Below, piece by piece: positions 1 to 5,395 of a stretch of 6,922 nt of DNA. The stretch covers positions 1 through 6,922 of the forward strand of contig DASZVJ010000255.1 of NCBI GenBank assembly GCA_035547155.1, written 5' to 3'. Below the pieces are notes generated by a model. It saw only the letters and a list, made by a program, of their open reading frames with translations. It was not told the origin of the DNA and did not search any database. The DNA is from CAZNMF01 sp035547155. Its GTDB lineage: Bacteria > Acidobacteriota > Vicinamibacteria > Vicinamibacterales > SCN-69-37. The position numbers and the translations under genes are program-made. Position 1 is the stretch's first letter. Every line of letters begins with the position of its first letter.

Positions 1-218
1 CGGCACCGGCGCCCGAGCTGCAGATCTCAGTGTCGCTCGACGGCAAGAAGTGGAGCGCGCCGCTCGCCGGCACGGCGGGTAGCACGCTGACGACGTTCGC
101 GTTCCAGCCGACGCGGGCAAAGTTCATCCGCATCACCCGCAACGCGCCCGCGCAGAACAACGCGGCGTGGACGATCCAGAACCTTCGTGTTTATCGTGCG
201 GCTACGCCCGCACGATAA
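1..218 (+). CDS. C-terminal fragment of a protein with an F5/8 type C (discoidin-like) domain
   Basis: The reading frame is open from position 3 at the left edge to a TAA at 216-218, so only about the last 71 residues of a longer protein are visible. The visible part reads as the end of a discoidin / F5/8 type C (galactose-binding-like) beta-sandwich. It has a strand with VSLDGKKWSAP, then a TTFAFQPTRAKFIRIT stretch, then a closing WTIQNLRVY strand, which is the usual order at the end of this fold. Such domains bind carbohydrate or other ligands, and in environmental bacteria they are often attached to secreted enzymes or heme-binding proteins. The catalytic part lies outside the window, so the whole-protein function cannot be named. 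A GTG at 30 could be taken as a start, but the frame continues upstream with domain-like sequence, so this is a truncation by the window edge. The last codons and the stop lie inside a long hairpin (176-234). Confidence 0.75.
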   Translation, partial: APAPELQISVSLDGKKWSAPLAGTAGSTLTTFAFQPTRAKFIRITRNAPAQNNAAWTIQNLRVYRAATPAR

Positions 219-234
219 ACACGGGAGGTTCTGG
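176..234 (+). terminator. Long hairpin spanning the stop codon of the discoidin-domain gene
   Basis: Bases 187-201 and 208-222 are perfect 15-bp reverse complements around the 6-base loop CTACGC. The pairing extends outward through C186-G223 and two possible G-U pairs. After one unpaired base (A226), CCAGAACC (176-183) pairs with GGTTCTGG (227-234). The stem is therefore about 26 bp and includes the TAA stop at 216-218. There is no T-tract after it, so it is not a textbook intrinsic terminator. It could still stop or protect transcripts at the convergent gene junction. The hairpin is certain and the terminator role is inferred. Confidence 0.5.
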
Positions 235-315
235 AACTTCGAACTGCGAACTTTGAACTTTGAAAACGGAGGCGCGATCTCTCTTTCGAAGTTCAAAGTT
301 CCAAGTTCAAAGTTG
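234..315. repeat. Inverted pair of GAACTTN heptamer arrays
   Basis: Four imperfect heptamers run left to right at 234-261 (GAACTTC, GAACTGC, GAACTTT, GAACTTT). Four more lie in reverse orientation at 288-315; read on the minus strand they are CAACTTT, GAACTTG, GAACTTT and GAACTTC. The two arrays are reverse complements at 23 of 28 positions, with a 26-base spacer at 262-287. The element fills most of the gap between two convergent genes and ends 13 bases before the stop of the minus-strand gene. It might act as a bidirectional terminator-like structure, but no function is established. Confidence 0.85.
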
Positions 316-328
316 ACGAGCCTCTCCC

Positions 329-1543
329 CTACGCCATTCCCGCGCCCTGCGTATTGACGTACACCGCGTAGAGCGACTGGCTGGCGACCATGAAGAGGCG
401 GTTGCGTTTGGGGCCGCCGAAGCAGATGTTGCCGCAGACTTCCGGCAGACGGATGCGGCCGATGAGCTTGCCGTCGGGATTCCACACGGTCACGCCGTTG
501 TAGCCGACGTGCCGTCCCGCATTGCTCGAGCACCAGACGTTGCCGTCGACGTCGACCTTCACGCCGTCGGGCGCGGTGTTGACGCCGTCGGTCATGCAGT
601 TCGAGAACAACCGATGATTCGACAGCCGGTTGTCCGCGCCGACGTCGAACACGTGCAGATCGCCCTTGCCGCCAGGGCCTGTGTCACCCGGCCCTTTCCC
701 CGTGCTCGCAACGTACAGCCGTTTGTAGTCCGGTGAGAACGCGAGCCCGTTCGGATCCGGCACCACGTCCTCGGTGATGACGCGCTCGACGCGGCCGTTG
801 GGATCCGCGCGATAGACCGCGTTCGGCAGCTCGCGGCGCATGTTGCCGGCCTCGGCGGACTGGCCGGCGCGTGCGCGCAGATGGCCGTCGGGGTTCGTCG
901 GTCCGCCATTGGTGTCCGCCTGCCCTTCGTACAGGCTCGCGCCGTACGGCGGATCGGAGAACCAGTAGCTGCCATCCGGATGCGCGACGACGTCGTTGGG
1001 CGAGCTGAAGTGCTTGCCATCGTACGCCTGCGCGATCACCGTGATCGATCCGTCGTGCTCGTAGCGGACGATGCGCCGCAGCAGATGCTCGCAGGAGATC
1101 TGCCGGCCCTGTGCGTCGAACGTGTTGCCGTTGCTGTTGTTCGACGGCAGCCGGAACACCGACACGCGGCCGTCGTCTTCGCTCCAGCGGAACTGACGGT
1201 TGGTCGGAATGTCGCTGAACACGAGGAACCGCCCGACGCCGTTCCACGCGGGCCCTTCGAGCCACTGTCCGCCGCGCCACAGCCGCTCGATCGGCGCGTT
1301 CGGCTGGACGTAGCGATCGAAGCTCGGATCGACCGACAGCACGTCGGGATCGTTGAAGTAGATCGGCGGCGTCGCGTTCGGATCGAAATCGCGCGGCGGC
1401 GTCGTCACCGTGCTCGGCGGCGGTGGCGGCGCGCTCGCATTCTGCGCGCGCAGCGTCGACGTCACGGCCGACGCGCCCGCAGCCGCACCAAGCGCCGTGA
1501 GCACGGCACGACGGGACAGCGAACCGGAGAGGGGGTTGGGCAT
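329..1543 (-). CDS. Tat-exported SMP-30/gluconolactonase-family protein
   Basis: This 404-residue protein belongs to the SMP-30/gluconolactonase/LRE family, six-bladed beta-propellers that hydrolyse sugar lactones or related esters using a divalent metal. The N-terminus has a twin-arginine signal: SRRAVL at residues 10-15, then an alanine-rich hydrophobic stretch to about residue 34. This supports the ATG at 1543 and predicts a periplasmic enzyme. A proline-rich linker (about 39-50) precedes the propeller. Metal-ligand motifs expected from human SMP-30 are present: E96 in EGPAW, N183 in SPNDVV, N265 in PNGLAFSPD and D326 in PDGVKVD, so the site looks intact. A Gly/Asn/Arg-rich insertion lies at about 203-238, between SDPPYG and ELPNAVYR. 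The family is functionally broad, and the substrate (gluconolactone, another lactone or an organic ester) cannot be read from sequence. It is convergent with the discoidin-domain gene and separated from the nucleosidase upstream by a 323-bp repeat-filled gap. Confidence 0.9.
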   Translation of the reverse strand: MPNPLSGSLSRRAVLTALGAAAGASAVTSTLRAQNASAPPPPPSTVTTPPRDFDPNATPPIYFNDPDVLSVDPSFDRYVQPNAPIERLWRGGQWLEGPAWNGVGRFLVFSDIPTNRQFRWSEDDGRVSVFRLPSNNSNGNTFDAQGRQISCEHLLRRIVRYEHDGSITVIAQAYDGKHFSSPNDVVAHPDGSYWFSDPPYGASLYEGQADTNGGPTNPDGHLRARAGQSAEAGNMRRELPNAVYRADPNGRVERVITEDVVPDPNGLAFSPDYKRLYVASTGKGPGDTGPGGKGDLHVFDVGADNRLSNHRLFSNCMTDGVNTAPDGVKVDVDGNVWCSSNAGRHVGYNGVTVWNPDGKLIGRIRLPEVCGNICFGGPKRNRLFMVASQSLYAVYVNTQGAGMA

Positions 1544-1550
1544 GGGGGCA

Positions 1551-1556
1551 AGTATA
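1551..1556 (-). promoter_or_regulatory. Possible -10 box for a leaderless gluconolactonase-family transcript
   Basis: On the minus strand TATACT (one mismatch to TATAAT) ends 7 bases before the ATG at 1543. No purine-rich ribosome binding site lies between them; the bases are TGCCCCC. If this is the -10 element, transcription would begin at or very near the start codon and give a leaderless mRNA. The region 17 bases further upstream (GCGCGA) does not resemble a -35 element, so the call rests on one hexamer. Confidence 0.35.
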
Positions 1557-1570
1557 GGAGATGAAAGCGT

Positions 1571-1850
1571 GTATCGCGCTATCTCACTATCGCGCTATCG
1601 CGCAATCTGCCTTCATCGCGCTATCTCGCGATCGTCCGCCATCTGACATTGCATCGTCTGCCAACCACGGCGTAGGGGCGACCTTTGTGGTCGCCCGTCA
1701 CTGCTCCGGGCCGCCACAAGGGCGGCCCCTACGAGAGTCGCTCGTGAGGCGCGCAGACGCCAGATAGTCCGATAGCCAGATAGACCGCAGATAACGAGAT
1801 AGCGCGATGATTAGATAGTGCGTTAGTGAGATAGGGCGATAGTGAGATAC
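1571..1850. repeat. Nested 280-bp inverted-repeat element filling the 1544-1866 gap
   Basis: This stretch holds no credible gene. Its outer ends, 1571-1603 and 1818-1850, are reverse complements at 25 of 33 positions. Each end is part of a longer imperfect array. The left array has octamers such as ATCGCGCT, ATCTCACT, ATCGCGCT, ATCGCGCA (1573-1604), with looser copies to about 1662. The right array has units starting AGATAG at 1762, 1778, 1797, 1813 and 1829. The centre (1671-1733) is a separate pair of hairpins. The architecture resembles a miniature mobile or palindromic intergenic element, but no transposase or clear target duplication is visible. Confidence 0.8.
1671..1733. repeat. Inverted pair of CGTAGGGG-bordered hairpins
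   Basis: Two 26-bp units face each other at 1671-1696 and 1708-1733, identical at 21 of 26 positions when aligned in the same orientation. Each folds on itself. The left unit has GGGCGACC (1676-1683), loop TTTGT, GGTCGCCC (1689-1696). The right unit has GGGCCGCC (1708-1715), loop ACAAG, GGCGGCCC (1721-1728). Four of the five differences fall in two stem pairs and are compensatory, and the fifth is in the loop. Short peptides predicted across this stretch look like translation of a dispersed repeat, not genes. Confidence 0.85.
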
Positions 1851-1866
1851 AACGCACCCGCCTCCC

Positions 1867-2643
1867 CTATTCGTCGAATCGCAGATGCTTGACGCTCCGC
1901 CCGTCGCGGCGGATGAGGCGGAGGGCTTCGACGCCGATCGCGACGTGGCGTTCGGCGAAGCCGGTGGTGACGACGCGGTCGGAGGCTTCGGTCTTGACGC
2001 CTTCGGGGACCATCGGCTGATCGCTCACGAGCAGCAGCGCGCCGGACGGAATCGAGTTCGCGAAGCCGGCGGCGAAGATCGTCGCCGTCTCCATATCGAT
2101 CGCCATCGATCGCGTCTTCCGCAAGTACTCCTTGAACGCATCGTCGTGCTCCCAGACGCGGCGGTTGGTCGTGTAGACCGTGCCGGTCCAGTAGTCCTGT
2201 CCGCGGTCGCGGATCACGGTGGACACCGCGCGCTGGAGGCTGAACGCGGGCAGCGCGGGCACTTCGGGCAGCAGGTAGTCGTTGGACGTGCCGTCGCCGC
2301 GGATCGCGGCGATCGGCAGCACGAGATCGCCGAGCTGGTTCTTGCGCTTCAGGCCGCCGCACTTGCCGAGGAACAGCACGGCTTTCGGCGCGACGGCCGA
2401 CAGCAGATCCATCACGGTCGCGGCGTTCGGGCTGCCCATGCCGAAGTCGATCATCGTCAAGCCGTCGGCCGACGCGACGGGCATGGGGCGATCGAGGCCC
2501 ATGATGGTCGCGTTCGTCTGTGCGGCGAAGATGTCGAGATAGCTGCGGAAGTTCGTCAGCAGGATGTACGGCGCAAACGCCTCCCGCGGCGCGCCCGTGT
2601 AGCGCGGCAGCCAGTTCTCGACGATCAGATCCTTCGTCCGCAT
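1867..2643 (-). CDS. AMP nucleosidase, short form (nucleoside phosphorylase fold)
   Basis: The 258-residue protein matches the short form of AMP nucleosidase, which hydrolyses AMP to adenine and ribose-5-phosphate in the cytoplasm. It belongs to the PNP/UDP phosphorylase superfamily. Visible motifs in order are FLGKCGGLKR (91-100), a glycine turn and likely phosphate-contact region; GDLVLPIAAIRGDGTSNDY (105-123); AIDMETATIF (181-190), the Met-Glu pair that contacts ribose in this superfamily; and VSDQPM (206-211), with the likely base-contacting Asp208. E. coli Amn is nearly twice as long because of an N-terminal regulatory domain, which is absent here. The ATG at 2643 gives a typical short-form N-terminus (MRTKDLIVENWLPRYTG), although no clear Shine-Dalgarno sequence precedes it. 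It lies 117 bp downstream of the glycogen phosphorylase gene on the same strand, so co-transcription is possible. Another nucleosidase or phosphorylase of the family is the main alternative. Confidence 0.85.
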   Translation of the reverse strand: MRTKDLIVENWLPRYTGAPREAFAPYILLTNFRSYLDIFAAQTNATIMGLDRPMPVASADGLTMIDFGMGSPNAATVMDLLSAVAPKAVLFLGKCGGLKRKNQLGDLVLPIAAIRGDGTSNDYLLPEVPALPAFSLQRAVSTVIRDRGQDYWTGTVYTTNRRVWEHDDAFKEYLRKTRSMAIDMETATIFAAGFANSIPSGALLLVSDQPMVPEGVKTEASDRVVTTGFAERHVAIGVEALRLIRRDGRSVKHLRFDE

Positions 2644-2662
2644 CGGTTGTGGCGATCATTCA

Positions 2663-2686
2663 CGGGCGGCCACGGGGGGCCGCCCG
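2663..2686 (-). repeat. 9-bp GC hairpin upstream of the nucleosidase gene
   Basis: CGGGCGGCC (2663-2671) and GGCCGCCCG (2678-2686) are perfect reverse complements around a 6-base loop, ACGGGG. The stem core GGGCGGCC/GGCCGCCC is the same as in the hairpin after the symporter gene (6884-6906), but the CGTAGGGG border is missing. In the transcript it would sit about 20 bases before the nucleosidase start codon. It could be a degenerate copy of the dispersed hairpin family, a weak terminator after the phosphorylase gene, or a leader structure. Confidence 0.75.
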
Positions 2687-2688
2687 GT

Positions 2689-2760
2689 TCCCTTCGTCCC
2701 CTCGTCCCCTCGTCCCTTGGTCCCTTGGTCCCTTCGTCCCTTGGTCCCCTGTCTCCCCTG
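2689..2760 (-). repeat. Nine-copy octamer array, G-rich on the gene strand
   Basis: Exactly nine 8-bp units cover 72 bp and abut the phosphorylase stop codon at 2761. On the plus strand the units are TCCCTTCG, TCCCCTCG twice, TCCCTTGG twice, TCCCTTCG, TCCCTTGG, TCCCCTGT and CTCCCCTG. On the minus strand, which is the sense strand of the neighbouring genes, each unit carries a run of three or four G separated by 4-5 other bases. That spacing fits the usual G-quadruplex pattern. The array would lie in the 3' untranslated or intercistronic RNA. Confidence 0.85.
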
Positions 2761-5238
2761 TCAACTCCGCGTAACCGACGTGACGCCCCAGACGTTGGAC
2801 GCGTACTCCTGAATCGTGCGATCGCTCGAGAAGCGGCCCATGCCGGCGACGTTGAGGATCGCGCGGCGCGACCATTCCTCCTCGTTGAGGTACAACGCGT
2901 CGACCGCATCCTGACACGCGATGTACGACGGATAGTCGGCGACGAGCATGAAGTGATCGCCGTAGGTCGTCAGCGCGTCGACGATCGGCGTGAAGCGATC
3001 CGGTGCGTCCATCGAGAAGAAGCCGGTGCGGATCATCTCGAGCACGCGGCGCAGCTCCGGATTCGCCGCGACGAGCGCCGTCGGATCGTAGCCGCGCGCG
3101 CGCTGGGCCACGACCTCCTCCGCCGTCATCCCGAAGATGAAGATGTTCTCGTGCCCCACCTGCTGGCGGATCTCGATGTTCGCGCCGTCGAGCGTGCCGA
3201 TCGTGATCGCGCCGTTGAGCGCGAGCTTCATGTTGCCCGTGCCGGACGCCTCGGTCCCCGCCGTCGAGATCTGCTCGGACAAATCGCTCGCCGGGATGAT
3301 CAGCTCGGCGTTCGACACGCTGTAGTCCGGCATGAACACGACCTTCAGCAGCGCCTGCGCGGCCGGATCGTTGTTGACGACGTCGGCGATCGAGTTGATG
3401 AGCTTGATGATGAGCTTCGCCATCGCGTAGCCCGGCGCCGCCTTGCCGCTGAAGATCACCGTGCGCGGCACGAGCCCCGTCGTGTGCCCGTCGCGGATGC
3501 GGTTGTAGCGCGTCACGACGTGCAGCAGGTTCAGGAGCTGGCGCTTGTACTCGTGCATCCGCTTGACCTGCACGTCGAACATCGACGCGGGCGGGACCTC
3601 GACGCCGAGGCGATCGTGGATCGCCGCGGCGAGCCGCGTCTTCATCGCGTGCTTGACGTCGCGGAAGCGCCGGCGGAAGTCGGCCTGTTCGGCGAGCGGC
3701 GTGAGATGCCGCAGCTCCGGCAGATCCTTGAGCCACGCCGATCCGATCTCGGACGTGATGAGCTTCGACAGGCCGGGGTTCGCCTGGTTCAGCCAGCGCC
3801 GCGGCGTGATGCCGTTCGTGATGTTGATGATCTGGCCCGGCGTGAGGCGATCGAAGTCCGCGAAGATCGTCTGCTTCATCAGATCCGTGTGGATCTGCGA
3901 GACGCCATTGACCTTGTGGCTGCCGATGATCGCCAGGTATGCCATCCGCAGGCGTCGCTCGCCGGTCTCGTCGACGACCGACACGCGGCGCAGCAGATCG
4001 ACGTCGCCCGGATAGCGGTGCCGCACGTCCTCGAGGAAGCGCTGGTTGATCTCGTAGATGATCTGCAGGTGCCGCGGCAGCACGCGCTCGAACATGGCGA
4101 CCGGCCACGTCTCGAGCGCTTCGGGCATCAGCGTGTGGTTCGTGTACGAGAACGTGGCGTGCGTGATCTTCCACGCGCGGTCCCAATCGAGCCGGTAGAG
4201 ATCGATGAGCACGCGCATCAGCTCGGGGATCGCGATCGTCGGGTGCGTGTCGTTGAGCTGGATCGCGACCTTGTTCGGCAGATCGTCGAGCGTCGCGTGA
4301 TACCCGCTGAAGCGCCGCAGGATGTCCTGGATCGACGCCGACACGAAGAAGTACTGCTGCTTCAGCCGCAGCTCTTTGCCTTTCGGCGTCGTGTCGTCGG
4401 GATAGAGGACCTTCGAGAGGTTCTCCGACTGGTTCTTCTCTTCGACCGCCTTGAAGTAGTCGCCGGCGTTGAAGTCCTTCAGGTTGAAGTCGCGCGACGC
4501 TTTCGCCGACCACAGGCGCATGTTGTTGACGGTCGGCGTGTCATAACCCGGCACCGGCGTGTCGAACGCCATCGCCATCACGTCCTCGGTGTCCACCCAG
4601 TGGAACCGCTGCACGCCGTGCTCGTCGGTGAACTCGACGACGCGTCCGCCGAACTTCACCGGGAAGATCACTTCGGGCCGCGCGAACTCCCAGGGATTGC
4701 CGTCGCGCAGCCAGTTGTCCGGCGTCTCGACCTGGAAGCCGTGCTCGATGCGCTGATGGAACATGCCGTACTCGTAGCGGATGCCGTAGCCGTAGCCCGG
4801 CAGACCCAGCGTCGCCATCGAGTCGAGGAAGCACGCCGCGAGCCGGCCGAGACCGCCGTTGCCGAGCGCGGCGTCGTGCTCGAGCTCGCGGATGCGGTCG
4901 AAGTCGAGCTCGAGATCGGACAGCGCCTCGCGGCACGGCTCGTAGACGCCCATGTTGAGCAGGCTGTTCGAGAGCAGCCGGCCCGTCAGGAACTCCATGG
5001 AGAAGTAGTAGACGCGCTTGGCGTCCGACCGGTAGTAGCTGCGCATCGTCTCCATCCACCGCTCGATCAGCCGCTCGCGGACGGCGTAGGCGGTGGAGTT
5101 GAACCAGTCGCGTGACGTGGCGGTGATCGGATCCTTGCCGAGCGAGTAGATGAGGAGATTGGCGAGCGAGCGGCGGAGCGCGTCGCGATCGTTGCCGAGC
5201 TTGTCGTAACTGAAGGCCTGACTGAGCGAGGACGGCAT
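2761..5238 (-). CDS. glgP: Glycogen/alpha-glucan phosphorylase
   Basis: The 825-residue protein is a complete GT35 phosphorylase, close to the 815 residues of E. coli GlgP. It uses pyridoxal phosphate and inorganic phosphate to release glucose-1-phosphate from the ends of glycogen or other alpha-1,4-glucans in the cytoplasm. Motifs seen in order: YYFSMEFLTGRLLSN (77-91), ALGNGGLGRLAACFLDS (124-140), GYGIRYEYGMF (150-160), QLNDTHPTIAIPEL (327-340), QVKRMHEYKRQLLN (557-570), FSGKAAPGYAMAK (596-608) and the PLP signature EASGTGNMK (663-671), with Lys671 as the expected Schiff-base lysine. The frame is open to 5379, but the ATG at 5238 is preferred: it has a strong ribosome binding site and gives a normal N-terminus (MPSSLSQAFSYDK), while the 47 codons upstream are Arg-rich and unlike the family. 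No frameshift is visible. Maltodextrin phosphorylase activity is an alternative. Confidence 0.97.
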   Translation of the reverse strand: MPSSLSQAFSYDKLGNDRDALRRSLANLLIYSLGKDPITATSRDWFNSTAYAVRERLIERWMETMRSYYRSDAKRVYYFSMEFLTGRLLSNSLLNMGVYEPCREALSDLELDFDRIRELEHDAALGNGGLGRLAACFLDSMATLGLPGYGYGIRYEYGMFHQRIEHGFQVETPDNWLRDGNPWEFARPEVIFPVKFGGRVVEFTDEHGVQRFHWVDTEDVMAMAFDTPVPGYDTPTVNNMRLWSAKASRDFNLKDFNAGDYFKAVEEKNQSENLSKVLYPDDTTPKGKELRLKQQYFFVSASIQDILRRFSGYHATLDDLPNKVAIQLNDTHPTIAIPELMRVLIDLYRLDWDRAWKITHATFSYTNHTLMPEALETWPVAMFERVLPRHLQIIYEINQRFLEDVRHRYPGDVDLLRRVSVVDETGERRLRMAYLAIIGSHKVNGVSQIHTDLMKQTIFADFDRLTPGQIINITNGITPRRWLNQANPGLSKLITSEIGSAWLKDLPELRHLTPLAEQADFRRRFRDVKHAMKTRLAAAIHDRLGVEVPPASMFDVQVKRMHEYKRQLLNLLHVVTRYNRIRDGHTTGLVPRTVIFSGKAAPGYAMAKLIIKLINSIADVVNNDPAAQALLKVVFMPDYSVSNAELIIPASDLSEQISTAGTEASGTGNMKLALNGAITIGTLDGANIEIRQQVGHENIFIFGMTAEEVVAQRARGYDPTALVAANPELRRVLEMIRTGFFSMDAPDRFTPIVDALTTYGDHFMLVADYPSYIACQDAVDALYLNEEEWSRRAILNVAGMGRFSSDRTIQEYASNVWGVTSVTRS

Positions 5239-5395
5239 GACACCTCCGGACGAACGCGCACCCATAGACCGGTAATCGGTCGCGCGCCGCCCGGCGTGAT
5301 TCGCCGACTGGTCGGACCGATGGACGGGATCCAACCGACGCGGACGCCTGCGGCTGCCGCGACACGCGCAGGATACCATCTCAGCGGATCATCCG
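5239..5395. promoter_or_regulatory. Divergent intergenic region between phosphorylase and symporter genes
   Basis: This 157-bp gap must contain the promoters for both divergent genes, unless they are transcribed from further away. No consensus -35/-10 pair is clear on either strand. It does contain short dyads: GACCG (5267-5271) with CGGTC (5277-5281), GGTCGGACC at 5310-5318, and CGGATCATCCG at 5385-5395 directly before the symporter ATG. The recurring CGGTC/GACCG half-site could be a regulator-binding motif, but in such GC-rich DNA it could also be chance. Confidence 0.4.
5242..5247 (-). promoter_or_regulatory. glgP: Ribosome binding site that fixes the phosphorylase start
   Basis: On the minus strand GGAGGT lies three bases before the ATG at 5238, or four bases if GGAGG alone is counted. 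It is the only strong Shine-Dalgarno match seen before any gene start in the window. It decides against the longer open frame beginning at 5379. Confidence 0.8.

Noticed and set aside
27..533. A 168-codon minus-strand open frame overlapping the discoidin-type fragment and the gluconolactonase-family gene
   Set aside because: It spans the hairpin and heptamer arrays and overlaps two better-supported coding regions. Its sequence is Arg-rich and unlike any recognised family.
1561..1767. Small plus-strand open frame of 68 codons across the repeat element
   Set aside because: Its peptide is direct translation of the octamer array and the CGTAGGGG hairpins, with no ribosome binding site.
1571..1850. 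CRISPR array
   Set aside because: The units are 7-16 bp, imperfect and inverted, with no constant repeat of 24-37 bp, no unique spacers and no cas genes.
1885..5115. A 1076-codon open frame on the plus strand, antisense to the nucleosidase and phosphorylase genes
   Set aside because: It is longer than any real gene here, but it is rich in Arg, Asp, His, Val and Glu with no domain-like pattern, crosses the octamer array and hairpin, and lies opposite two well-recognised genes. It is the usual GC-rich shadow frame.
5239..5379. N-terminal extension of the phosphorylase to a start at 5379
   Set aside because: The extra 47 residues are Arg-rich and unlike the family, while the ATG at 5238 has a strong ribosome binding site and gives the expected length.
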